Shown here one piece after another: positions 26,878-34,905 of a stretch of 64,000 nucleotides of DNA. Made by a program: the position numbers and the translations under genes. Origin of the DNA: Bacillus vallismortis (lineage in GTDB: Bacteria > Bacillota > Bacilli > Bacillales > Bacillaceae); assembly GCF_004116955.1 (NCBI RefSeq), contig NZ_CP026362.1, positions 1,590,501-1,654,500 on the forward strand. Reading direction: 5' to 3'. Numbering within the stretch: position 1 is the stretch's first letter; every line of letters begins with the position of its first letter. Under the pieces are notes generated by a model, which saw only the letters and a list, made by a program, of their open reading frames with translations, did no database searches and was not told the origin of the DNA.

Positions 26878-27855
26878 TTAAATTGTGGTCTCTTTTAGAC
26901 CTAGTTCTTCTGCGTAATATTTATTAACTTCTTCCTCATTAATATAATCTTGCATTGAATAAACTGCTCGATATTTGGATTTTACTCTTAAATTAAAGTC
27001 ATCAATAATCTGATACCTTACAGAGTTATCAATAACCCCTTTCTCTTTATAAAGTTGATATGCTCTATACAAATGACCAGATCTAACAATAGTGTTTGGT
27101 GTTAAAAAGTTAATTTTAAAGAACTCAGATATATCAGTAATTAAATTAGTAATGACAAATTTGCTTGCTTGGCCGTCTCCTTTGTTGGACGTTCTTTTTG
27201 TTTTAACTACATAATCATTTTCAACTAAAAAGACTTCTTTTGTTTGGCCTTTTGCCTTCCCATTCTTTAATTTATATTTAGTTTCCTGAGCAGCATTTAA
27301 GGCAATAACAAGACATTCACTACTTACTTTTAACTTCCGTTCACCGTGTTTTGAATCATAAAGAGTTAAAACGTTACCGTTAAGCATTGCATCCTCAACT
27401 TGCTTCTTCGTTAAACTTAGCAATTCAGAATGAGCTAAACCTGAAACCCCTTCAAACAATAGTCTTAACACAGCCTTAGATTGATAATTAACTAATTGAT
27501 TTTCCATTTCCTCTAATTCGCTATAAGTAATATATAATTTTTTATCCCCGAGACATTCATAAAGCTCTTCTTCAGAAATAGTTCTTGCTAAATTGGTTAA
27601 TCCTTTACTTAACTTATATGAAATTGCCCAATCAATATATAATGACAATAATGCTAAGGTTCTTCGAACACTGCCGATAGTGGTTTGATCGAATGATCGT
27701 ATTAGCTCTAAAATTTGCATTGATGTGAAGTCATATATGTCTTTATTATATAAAGTCTCAGTAATCTCTGCCTTTGCAAAAATAGGCCTCATCTGCATAA
27801 CCATACCCTCAGATAAGGTATCTAAATATTTTTCCTTAATCTCACTATTGAACAT
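26878..27855 (-). CDS. mrpR: Master repressor of lysogeny (tyrosine-recombinase fold)
   Basis: 325 aa. MrpR (YopR) keeps SPbeta lysogenic by binding dispersed SPBRE elements; it has a tyrosine-recombinase fold without recombinase activity. The core-like segment LLFEGVSGLAHSELLSL has lost the first catalytic Arg, while HLYRAYQL resembles HxxR. I start at ATG 27855, not the TTG 12 nt upstream, giving the SPbeta length and placing a Gly at position 136, the residue mutated in the published heat-inducible c2 allele. Last gene of the yopM-mrpR operon. Confidence 0.9.
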   Translation of the reverse strand: MFNSEIKEKYLDTLSEGMVMQMRPIFAKAEITETLYNKDIYDFTSMQILELIRSFDQTTIGSVRRTLALLSLYIDWAISYKLSKGLTNLARTISEEELYECLGDKKLYITYSELEEMENQLVNYQSKAVLRLLFEGVSGLAHSELLSLTKKQVEDAMLNGNVLTLYDSKHGERKLKVSSECLVIALNAAQETKYKLKNGKAKGQTKEVFLVENDYVVKTKRTSNKGDGQASKFVITNLITDISEFFKINFLTPNTIVRSGHLYRAYQLYKEKGVIDNSVRYQIIDDFNLRVKSKYRAVYSMQDYINEEEVNKYYAEELGLKETTI

Positions 27856-27878
27856 TGCAGCAAACAACTCCTAAGTAA

Positions 27879-29261
27879 TTACTCATCTATTTTTAAATTG
27901 TTAAAGAAATTCCATATCTTTTGTGGTGATTTAGCATTTCCATTCTTGTCTACTACACCTAATTCATCCCACAACTTATTCTTCTTACTAAAGTTTATAG
28001 AGCTTAAAACATCAGTAATCTTACTTTCCAAATCATCCAGACTTACCCCATCTATTTGCAACTTCTTAGCTAATACAACATATCCGTTAAAGAACAAGTA
28101 GTTGTTTACAAAACTTCTCTTCCTTTCTTTTGCTATATCACCTAAGAATTCATCCACATATTGTGTAGCTAACGCATCAAAAAAGGATGTAAGGTATCTT
28201 GCGGTTTTTAATATGTCTGCCTGAGTAGAAAAATCTTTTTTAGAATAGCTTCTTTCAATTGCCTTTTTGAAGTCAGAGAAAGTTATAAGCAAGTTCTGAT
28301 TCTGATTTATCCAGTCTCCATTTGTCTTTACATAATCACCAATTATGCTATTATCCTGAATAAACTTAACTATTTTATTAGAATAAACATTTTGGCTCAT
28401 CTCAGCCACTTTAGATTTTTTCACTGGATTTATTGTATTTTGTTGACCAAAATGCTCTCTCGCTCTTTTTTGAGTGTAATTATAAATGTCCACTTTAAAG
28501 GTTTCTTCAAACAAATGATCTAGCTCAGGATGCTGTCTTATAGCCATAGTAATACCTATTAGCCGGTGATACCCGTCTAAAACGTCTAAAATGGTGTCTT
28601 CAGTCACTGTAAGTGACATACTGTCTTCATCATATATTAATTCTTCACCACTACTTGCACTTCCTACACGTGCATTAAAGGTAAAAACTGATTTAATTAA
28701 TTTCCCCTCTAAGAACAGTTCTTTTATTTCCTCAACAGATTGTTTATTGAGCTGCGGTACAGGTATCTCAATATCAGAACCCTCTAGTTTTTTTGTTTTG
28801 TTTGTTCTTTGAGCATTAGGATTATAGTGCAATAATTTATTTTCAAATAACATAAATAACTCTTTAGCCGTAATTGGGAAGAAATAATTATCATCAGAAT
28901 ACTTTACAACTTGTTTAATTGTATACGGAAATTTTATATCTTCCTCCACAGATCCTTCCCATAACGTTTCAATTTCTTTCATATCCGTTTCTGTAAAGTA
29001 ATTTCGTGGGTTAAACCTTTCACTTTCAAGAACTGAGTACAGTGACTTGGCTAAAAAGTACATATACTCTTTAGAAATTTCGACTTCTGGATTTTCTATA
29101 TCGTAAATTAATTTTTGCGTTGTTCCTGGGGTAATTTTATTTTTAGCCATCTCTAATTGAATATCGTTAATAAAAGATCTTATGTGCTTATTTTTTGAGA
29201 TAACGTCTTTCATTTCTGAAAGCAGTTTCTCATTTGCAGACTGATCAAAGATCACTGTCAT
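27879..29261 (-). CDS. yopQ: DGQHR/DndB-like protein
   Basis: 460 aa from ATG 29261 (SD GAGGTGAAAGG). ILDVLDGYHRLIGITMAI (about 230-250) matches the DGQHR signature of DndB/ParB-related proteins, followed by KKSKVAEMSQNVYSNKIVKF. Such proteins are DNA-binding or ATP-hydrolysing regulators. Its constant place between mrpR and yopP suggests a role in lysogeny management. Confidence 0.78.
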   Translation of the reverse strand: MTVIFDQSANEKLLSEMKDVISKNKHIRSFINDIQLEMAKNKITPGTTQKLIYDIENPEVEISKEYMYFLAKSLYSVLESERFNPRNYFTETDMKEIETLWEGSVEEDIKFPYTIKQVVKYSDDNYFFPITAKELFMLFENKLLHYNPNAQRTNKTKKLEGSDIEIPVPQLNKQSVEEIKELFLEGKLIKSVFTFNARVGSASSGEELIYDEDSMSLTVTEDTILDVLDGYHRLIGITMAIRQHPELDHLFEETFKVDIYNYTQKRAREHFGQQNTINPVKKSKVAEMSQNVYSNKIVKFIQDNSIIGDYVKTNGDWINQNQNLLITFSDFKKAIERSYSKKDFSTQADILKTARYLTSFFDALATQYVDEFLGDIAKERKRSFVNNYLFFNGYVVLAKKLQIDGVSLDDLESKITDVLSSINFSKKNKLWDELGVVDKNGNAKSPQKIWNFFNNLKIDE

Positions 29262-29351
29262 ATAGCCTTTCACCTCATGTCATGTTGCTAAATTTAAAGT
29301 TACCAAAGGCAATCTGGTTAATCAAGAAGAATTATCATTTGAACTGAGTAA

Positions 29352-30446
29352 TCATTCCGAAATAATTGTTTTTCGCTCATTTACATGCTTTATAAATTTT
29401 TTTAATGTAACAAGATCAGTGTTTTCAAAAAAGCTAATAAAATCCTCTTCAGTTGCTTCATATAGTGGATTTAAGTCGATTTTTTCATCCATTGTTACAC
29501 CAGCAGAGTTCGCTATGTTAATCTTTCTGCTCATGTATCTCTCTGTTGTTAATGTGTTTTTATGATTTCCTTGTTCTTTTGCTGCAAGTAAATCATGTCC
29601 AGAATCCTCATAGACATAGTCAATTCCTACACCCTTAAATGAGTGTAAGACTAATTCTCTTTCAGGAGGTATACCTAACCTTTTTTTCGACCTTTTCAAT
29701 GAGTGTCGCAAAGATTGTTCCGAAAGTCCCTGAAAAACCAATTCAGTTTCGCTGACATCCTCTTCCTTCAGCTGCAACAATTCCTCATAAAATACCTGGT
29801 TAATGCCTGTAGACACAACCTGAGATCCTTTATCAATAACTGTTACTAAATAATGGCCTGTACTTTCATCTAGTGTTATGTCTTTCCATCTTACACGCAA
29901 AATGGCACTTACACGAAAAGATGTTCTGATGGCGAATTTAACAAACAGCTTTTTCATTAAAGGCTTTTGCCTTTCATTTATATACATATCCTGGGCAATT
30001 CTTTCCGCTTCTGTTTGTGTTGTTTTATCCCAGTTTTTAGTTACTGTTTTAAGTCTTTCAACAGTGTTAAACACAGACAAGTCAATATAGTCTTTATAAT
30101 CATGCTCTAAATATGTATAGAGCATTTTCAGGGAGGTCATTTTTCTGTTAATACTATTATTAACTAATCCTTTTTCCTGCAGATACTTAACATAGTTGCT
30201 TAATTCGCTTTTACTTACAACTAAATCATCGGGAACTAAACTTTTGACATCTTTCCCTTTAATCACACTAAAGAACTGCTTAATATCCCCTTCATAATTC
30301 TTTCTGGTGTTAGACACTCTTATAGTTGATGAAGGGATCATATAGTTAGAATTCCCTGAGCTACTTCTTATATCTTTATTGATTAAAAAGCCCTCGATAT
30401 CATCGTAAACTGCATAATTTTTTAATTGTTTTACTTTATTTTGCAC
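29352..30446 (-). CDS. yopP: Tyrosine recombinase/integrase-like protein
   Basis: 364 aa, with SAM-like N-terminal domain (FFSVIKGKDVKSLVPDDL) and catalytic domain. Arg I is in TSFRVSAILRVRW; the box II motif reads LHSFKGVG (HxxK in place of HxxR), then EQGNHKN and TTERYMSR with the nucleophile Tyr. The altered Arg makes normal recombinase activity doubtful. SPbeta integrates with the serine recombinase SprA, so YopP is probably regulatory. Overlaps yopO by 11 nt. Confidence 0.82.
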   Translation of the reverse strand: MQNKVKQLKNYAVYDDIEGFLINKDIRSSSGNSNYMIPSSTIRVSNTRKNYEGDIKQFFSVIKGKDVKSLVPDDLVVSKSELSNYVKYLQEKGLVNNSINRKMTSLKMLYTYLEHDYKDYIDLSVFNTVERLKTVTKNWDKTTQTEAERIAQDMYINERQKPLMKKLFVKFAIRTSFRVSAILRVRWKDITLDESTGHYLVTVIDKGSQVVSTGINQVFYEELLQLKEEDVSETELVFQGLSEQSLRHSLKRSKKRLGIPPERELVLHSFKGVGIDYVYEDSGHDLLAAKEQGNHKNTLTTERYMSRKINIANSAGVTMDEKIDLNPLYEATEEDFISFFENTDLVTLKKFIKHVNERKTIISE

Positions 30447-30648
30447 AATCTTCTCCTCCTTTCCCCTCTAATAATTCATCAATAGAGACATTCAACACCA
30501 GAGCGATAAGCTTTATGGCTGTAACATCTGATTCATCTGGCATTTCAATGATTTTGTTTAAACTCTGAATATTAATCATTGTCTCCCTCGATAATTCCTC
30601 TATTGTGATGCCACGTTTGACCATTAGCTGTTTTATTCGCTCTGACAT
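30436..30648 (-). CDS. yopO: XRE-family HTH regulator
   Basis: 70 aa HTH: IKQLMVKRGITIEELSRETM with INIQSLNKIIEM as the recognition region. ATG 30648, SD ATAGGAGG. Encoded in the lysogeny operon, overlapping yopP. Confidence 0.8.
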   Translation of the reverse strand: MSERIKQLMVKRGITIEELSRETMINIQSLNKIIEMPDESDVTAIKLIALVLNVSIDELLEGKGGEDCAK

Positions 30649-30691
30649 GCCGACCTCCTATTTTTTATGTATAGATTGAAGTGCGAGTATG

Positions 30692-31009
30692 TTATGGTTT
30701 ATAAATAAACTCTTCAAATTCAATTGCTATGTGTCTTTTTAAATTCTTAGCAAAATGTATTAGGGATCTAAAATGAGGATTATTTTCAATGCTTCTTTTT
30801 AGTCCATCCCCACCTAATAATACTTTATTTAGATCATTTAATAATGCTGCTATCTCTATTTTTGCACCATGTAGATCATCTTCAGTATTTGCATTAACAA
30901 TCATTTTTCTTATGTTTAGTACACTCTCTATGTAAGTTTGTTTTGCATTTAAAACAAAATCGGAATCAATATCTTTATGATTTGTAGACCTAAGTTCTAC
31001 AACATGCAT
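30692..31009 (-). CDS. yopN: Lysogeny-operon protein of unknown function
   Basis: 105 aa, largely helical. ATG 31009 with SD AAGGAGG; 2 nt after yopM. Matches SPbeta yopN in place and size. Confidence 0.72.
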   Translation of the reverse strand: MHVVELRSTNHKDIDSDFVLNAKQTYIESVLNIRKMIVNANTEDDLHGAKIEIAALLNDLNKVLLGGDGLKRSIENNPHFRSLIHFAKNLKRHIAIEFEEFIYKP

Positions 31010-31011
31010 AA

Positions 31012-31212
31012 CTAATCCTCCTTGTATTCACTTAGCAATTTCATGTATCCTTTAGTTAGTTGTTTTCTAACATTTTCATTCTTCATTATTTTTGACTTTT
31101 CAATGCTTTTTTCATGAAAGAATAAATCATTTTTAACTAAGCTTTCAACTTTCTTTTGGTAAATGGTTTTATGCACTGTCATACTGTTTTTTAAGTAACT
31201 AATTGCGGACAT
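31012..31212 (-). CDS. yopM: Lysogeny-operon small protein
   Basis: 66 aa, basic and helical ([20 protein letters not shown]). ATG 31212 with SD AGGAGG; the TATGTATAT element directly abuts this SD. First gene of the operon, downstream of the aimX region. Confidence 0.72.
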   Translation of the reverse strand: MSAISYLKNSMTVHKTIYQKKVESLVKNDLFFHEKSIEKSKIMKNENVRKQLTKGYMKLLSEYKED

Positions 31213-31392
31213 ACCACCAACCTCCTATATACATATTTTTTATCTTTTACATCTATAGCAATTGTAATGCATTACATAAGGGAAGTAAAGATTTTTTTAA
31301 CGACAAATAGCACATTCTACGCAATTTTTTTTGCAAATGTGCTGTTTTGTAATGCATTTCATTTTAAATTAGGTTGTATGTACTTGAAGTTG
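31213..31392 (-). promoter_or_regulatory. aimX region: hairpin, repeated TGTAATGCATT boxes, short ORF
   Basis: Downstream of the AimR operator, where aimX lies in SPbeta phages. It holds a perfect palindrome TGTAATGCATTACA (31263-31276) and a near copy (31348-31361), flanking a hairpin with AGCACATT / AATGTGCT arms. A 21-codon frame (31297-31362, MKCITKQHICKKNC...) overlaps the hairpin but lacks an SD. I cannot tell whether aimX acts as RNA or peptide here. Confidence 0.55.
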
Positions 31393-31429
31393 ATCACTAG
31401 ATGTTATAAAACCTTAATATTTAAGTGAT
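31393..31429. promoter_or_regulatory. AimR operator
   Basis: ATCACT (31393-31398), 25-bp spacer, AGTGAT (31424-31429): the inverted repeat and spacing described for AimR binding upstream of aimX in SPbeta. Confidence 0.85.
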
Positions 31430-31445
31430 GGCCTTAAAACTACAA

Positions 31446-31477
31446 AAGACGCTTAGCTCAAAAGAGCCAAACGTCTT
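31446..31477 (-). terminator. Terminator between aimP and aimX
   Basis: Minus-strand RNA: AAGACG...GGCTC-TTTT-GAGC...CGTCTT, followed by TTGTAGTTTT. Transcription past this point, controlled at the adjacent AimR site, would give aimX. Confidence 0.8.
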
Positions 31478-31539
31478 CCTTTTCTGGTTAATTTAATTAA
31501 GTAAATAATAATACTAATAACTTTATGTGTCAATGGATT

Positions 31540-31665
31540 TTATGCTCCACGTGGCATTCCAGCTACTTCATAATCACCTGAAGCTTGTTGGTTTGAAGAA
31601 TCTGCGCTTATGTAAGAAGTGCCCAGTGCGCCCAAGATAACTAAAGCCATAATAAGTTTTTTCAT
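31540..31665 (-). CDS. aimP: Arbitrium signal pre-peptide (GMPRGA)
   Basis: 41 aa: a signal sequence (MKKLIMALVILGALGTSYIS), a short spacer and the C-terminus AGMPRGA. After secretion and proteolysis the last six residues are the communication peptide; imported by Opp, it binds AimR and releases it from DNA, favouring lysogeny. GMPRGA is the SPbeta pherotype. ATG 31665 has SD AAAGGAGGTGAG overlapping the aimR stop region. Confidence 0.97.
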   Translation of the reverse strand: MKKLIMALVILGALGTSYISADSSNQQASGDYEVAGMPRGA

Positions 31666-31678
31666 CGTCTCACCTCCT

Positions 31679-32839
31679 TTAAAGTAAAAGTAAATCTAAA
31701 AGTTTTTGATTTTCACCCATTTTTTGCAGTTCCAACAACGGCAGTCTAATAAGGAATTTGTCATTAGACTTTTTAAAATACTCGATTGAAGAATAGAAAC
31801 ATGCTTTATTTTGTTCGAGTCTCCCTTTCAAATAATGATGCATTGCAAGCTCATTATCGTTATGACGTAAAAGATATAATTTATCCAAAACTTTTTTTGC
31901 TTTGGAATTTTCATTAAAGTTGATAAAACAATGAGCTTGCTCCTGCAAATCCATAATTGACTCAGATTCAAAATTAATCCACTTATTTTCTTTGCGCCAT
32001 ACATTATTTAAGAAGCACAAAGCCTGCTGGAAAATCATGTTGTAATTTTCATTTTGAACAGAAACGCTTAGCCCTTTTAAAAAGTTTTCTTGAGCCAATT
32101 CATAATTCGAAAATAATAGAGAGTTGCCAATTGTTAAGTAGCTGAAAACCTGAAATCTCAGGATATTTGTACTTTCCAATGCCATTCTAGAGTACTCTCT
32201 GCACTCCTCTAATGAATTTTCATTTAGCTTTATATTAGACATTAGAACATGAACTCTTGTTTGATATGTATTTCTAATGTACATGTTCTCAGAAATCTCA
32301 CTAAGGTCAATTTGTTTTATAAGTTGGGCCATCGGAGAAAAGTTACCAGTGCTTAAATAATGATAAAGCAGCAAGAGTCTTGAGAAAGAATTCATTTCAG
32401 GTGTTTTAATATTTAATTTACCGAGCCTTTTCACTGCCTCAAATTCAGTAATATCAAAGTTAGACAGTTCTCTATGTATTTTATACACTTTTCCATATTC
32501 TTTACTTTTCATATTGCTACAAGAAATCATTGATTCTATTAAAGCATCCTCTATTTCAAAAAACATATTTGCATCGGCGTACTCCAAAGCACTTCTTGCT
32601 GCTTTTGTCTTAACATCTAGGTTTAAACAGTAATCTTTCATTAATTCATATTCACGGTCTGGATACTGACTCTTAACAATGTTGACTATTGAAGAAAATT
32701 CATTAAAAGTTTTCCCATTATGGTTTAAGAAGTCATAAAGAGGATTTGGGTTTTTAAGGCCAGCTACTGTTGCCCATTTATTCATTAAAGAGTTGTCATT
32801 TTCCAAGTCTTTCTTCATAGCTATCCTTATTAAATCCAT
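31679..32839 (-). CDS. aimR: Arbitrium receptor and transcription regulator
   Basis: 386 aa. N-terminal HTH region (residues 1-55, NKWATVAGLKNPNPLYDFLN) followed by nine or so TPR-like helical repeats that bind the peptide in a groove. Apo-AimR is a dimer that activates aimX; peptide binding changes the dimer and lowers DNA binding. ATG 32839 with SD GAGGGG; its promoter is at 32883-32911. Length equals SPbeta AimR. Confidence 0.95.
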   Translation of the reverse strand: MDLIRIAMKKDLENDNSLMNKWATVAGLKNPNPLYDFLNHNGKTFNEFSSIVNIVKSQYPDREYELMKDYCLNLDVKTKAARSALEYADANMFFEIEDALIESMISCSNMKSKEYGKVYKIHRELSNFDITEFEAVKRLGKLNIKTPEMNSFSRLLLLYHYLSTGNFSPMAQLIKQIDLSEISENMYIRNTYQTRVHVLMSNIKLNENSLEECREYSRMALESTNILRFQVFSYLTIGNSLLFSNYELAQENFLKGLSVSVQNENYNMIFQQALCFLNNVWRKENKWINFESESIMDLQEQAHCFINFNENSKAKKVLDKLYLLRHNDNELAMHHYLKGRLEQNKACFYSSIEYFKKSNDKFLIRLPLLELQKMGENQKLLDLLLL

Positions 32840-32882
32840 TATTTCCCCTCATTTCTTTTTGTTGTCTTTATTGGTTAACTTA

Positions 32883-32911
32883 ATAATACTATAGATCACA
32901 TTACGAGTCAA
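32883..32911 (-). promoter_or_regulatory. aimR promoter
   Basis: -35 TTGACT (32906-32911), 17-bp spacer, -10 TATTAT (32883-32888). A TATGTATAT element (32918-32941) and an SPBRE box lie immediately upstream. Confidence 0.8.
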
Positions 32912-32946
32912 TGAATTTATACATATTTTTTGTATTTGTATTCTCT

Positions 32947-32964
32947 TTAAAATTCTTATTTTAT
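32947..32964. promoter_or_regulatory. SPBRE-like box upstream of aimR
   Basis: TTAAAA-N6-TTTTAT, about 36 bp upstream of the aimR -35, suggesting that MrpR also touches the arbitrium module. Confidence 0.6.
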
Positions 32965-32980
32965 CAAGACACAATGAGGA

Positions 32981-33262
32981 TTAACCCTCATTGTGCATAA
33001 TTGGCCAAATACAGCTTTCCACCCTTATTTTAAGTTCTTCTTGTGCTTTATCATCTAACTTGTTGTAAAGCTCCCTTATAAGCTTTCTTTGGTATTGAAT
33101 ATGTTCAATTAAATAGTCTTTTTTGTAATTCTTTTTTAACCCTGGTCTAGTCAGTAACCATTCGTCTTCATACCCAATAAACTCAAGCAAAAGCGTCTTA
33201 AATGCCTCGTTTTCTTTTTCCAGAATTTTAAGCCGCTCTATTGTTATATGATCTGTAGTCAT
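32981..33262 (-). CDS. Unknown helical protein
   Basis: 93 aa from ATG 33262 (SD GAGGAGAA); a longer frame to 33301 lacks an SD. Begins MTTDHITIERLKILEKENEA, a helical leucine-rich stretch. First gene upstream of aimR; unknown function. Confidence 0.6.
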   Translation of the reverse strand: MTTDHITIERLKILEKENEAFKTLLLEFIGYEDEWLLTRPGLKKNYKKDYLIEHIQYQRKLIRELYNKLDDKAQEELKIRVESCIWPIMHNEG

Positions 33263-33281
33263 AACTATTCTCCTCAAATAT

Positions 33282-33560
33282 TCAACTATTTGTATAATCA
33301 AGCGATGACATCCACTGCAAAAATTGCTGATAAGGATAATAGACTGTTCCTTTCAATTCTACCTTTGGAGCACCAGGGAATTTTTCCAGTAACTCTTTAA
33401 CCTCCGCTTTACTTAAACCAAGGTGGTAATGCAAATCAGACTCCTTAATTAAAGTTGGATAGTCTGAATAACTTCCTTTAGGATTTTTGAAGTTTTTCAA
33501 ACCATCGTTAATAAAATAGCCTAACGCAGCTAAGCCAATTCCTATCCACATGAGACCCAA
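33282..33560 (-). CDS. Small membrane-anchored protein with MerR/HTH-like tail
   Basis: 92 aa from TTG 33560 (SD AAAGGGTG); an ATG at 33578 has no SD. One N-terminal membrane helix (GLMWIGIGLAALGYFI), then a soluble domain with LSKAEVKELLEKFPGAP and VYYPYQQFLQWM, which looks like a winged-helix DNA-recognition unit of the excisionase type. The combination is unusual; function unknown. Confidence 0.55.
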   Translation of the reverse strand: MGLMWIGIGLAALGYFINDGLKNFKNPKGSYSDYPTLIKESDLHYHLGLSKAEVKELLEKFPGAPKVELKGTVYYPYQQFLQWMSSLDYTNS

Positions 33561-33591
33561 AGAGAACACCCTTTCCATTTATACTATCAGA

Positions 33592-33609
33592 ATAAAACAA
33601 TTATTTGTT
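33592..33609. promoter_or_regulatory. SPBRE-like box, variant
   Basis: ATAAAA-N6-TTTGTT; the last half-site deviates. Confidence 0.45.
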
Positions 33610-33614
33610 GATAT

Positions 33615-34277
33615 TCACCATAGCTCTCCATCTTCAAGTTTTAAATCGAACACATCTAAAAAGAGGTTTAGTAAATATTCACACTCCTTTTCACCACCAC
33701 AAAATTCTGGTGATAAAGCTACAGTTATCATGTCCCAATTCCACATTTTCTCTTTCATGTTTAATAATTGAGTCCTTATGGCTTCTTTAGATAATAACAA
33801 AGCATTAGAGTTATAATCTAAGTAGTTTTTATTAAAATAATCTAAGTCCAAATCAAGAATCAAACTTGTACCTTCTGTTTCCTTGTACCAATTTTCTCTC
33901 AAAATTTGTTCATAATGATTGTATGTATATGCTCTTTGAAAAATTTCAGATTGTTCAATATATACCGTATCATCGCTAATAGTAAAACAACCCTTTAATG
34001 TGCCATTTTTTTGTGCTGGTATTATAAATTCTACAATATCTAATTGGTTAGCGATTTCAACTGCCTGACTTTCCTCTTTTATATTCGAAACATCTATTGG
34101 ATTGTCACAATAATCTAAATGCGAATCAATATGAATTAGGGATGCCCCAGGTTGTATGTATCCCCTTAATCTTCCTATTTCCCAAGCTGCAAAAGCGAAA
34201 TTATGGTCTCTAGAAATAAAAATTTTTTTGTTTGGAAAACAAATACGTAAATTATCATGCAACATTTTTTCAATCAT
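33615..34277 (-). CDS. UPF0489-family (arginase-like fold) protein
   Basis: 220 aa. ISRDHNFAFAAWEIGRL, IHIDSHLDYCDNP and LILDLDLDYFN carry the conserved His/Asp residues of UPF0489, a family related to arginase/deacetylase folds with a probable metal site. Biochemical role unknown. ATG 34277, SD AGAGG. Head of an accessory group with two further genes. Confidence 0.78.
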   Translation of the reverse strand: MIEKMLHDNLRICFPNKKIFISRDHNFAFAAWEIGRLRGYIQPGASLIHIDSHLDYCDNPIDVSNIKEESQAVEIANQLDIVEFIIPAQKNGTLKGCFTISDDTVYIEQSEIFQRAYTYNHYEQILRENWYKETEGTSLILDLDLDYFNKNYLDYNSNALLLSKEAIRTQLLNMKEKMWNWDMITVALSPEFCGGEKECEYLLNLFLDVFDLKLEDGELW

Positions 34278-34293
34278 TTTATAACCTCTTCTG

Positions 34294-34836
34294 CTATTTT
34301 AAATTATACCTTTTTAAATCTTCTAAGACTCTATAATGATAATCAGGATCCTCTTCTAAAACATCATAAATGATCTTTGTTTTGATAAAATCATCTGCCC
34401 AAGACATATCAAATGTATCTTGCGAACTCACTAATAATATTTTTTTAACATTTTTGAAGAAAGTAATATCCTTCAATAATTCTTCTCTAAGCTTCTGTTT
34501 TGTCAGAGGCATAAGAGGGTAAATAATTGCAAAATCCAAATCACTTGGTGTCTTATCCCATGTGCTTCTAGTAACAGTGTCAATATAAACTGTACTTCCG
34601 TTCAAATTATAAGGGACTCCTGTTTTTAAAGTTCCAGTTGCCTTCATAAACTCCTTAGCATTATCTAAGCTGCTAGTTCTAAGTAAAATTCTTGATCCAA
34701 CAAAATTCTCAGTTATGGTTTTAAACACAAGTTCATGTTTCTTAAACATATTTGTTCCAGTTATTAAAGCAACTTGTTCATTTGATTCAATAAAAGAAAG
34801 AATTTTTTCAATTGCTTGACTTTTGTTATTGCTCAT
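34294..34836 (-). CDS. Unknown Rossmann-like protein
   Basis: 180 aa from ATG 34836 (SD GAAGGTGAAA). VALITGTNMFKKHELVFKTI suggests a nucleotide-binding fold but lacks a P-loop; DFAIIYPLMPLTKQKLREEL and KILLVSSQD follow as strand-helix units, as in a helicase-type domain without its motor residues. Adjacent to the UPF0489 gene. Confidence 0.6.
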   Translation of the reverse strand: MSNNKSQAIEKILSFIESNEQVALITGTNMFKKHELVFKTITENFVGSRILLRTSSLDNAKEFMKATGTLKTGVPYNLNGSTVYIDTVTRSTWDKTPSDLDFAIIYPLMPLTKQKLREELLKDITFFKNVKKILLVSSQDTFDMSWADDFIKTKIIYDVLEEDPDYHYRVLEDLKRYNLK

Positions 34837-34905
34837 ACTTTTCACCTTCATTTTTAATTTTTAAAACGTTGTACCAATTAACAATGCAGATTACCATAAA
34901 AACAA

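Noticed and set aside
29352..30446. yopP as the phage integrase with a nearby att site
   Set aside because: Box II Arg is Lys, SPbeta integrates by a serine recombinase encoded elsewhere, and no att-like core is evident.
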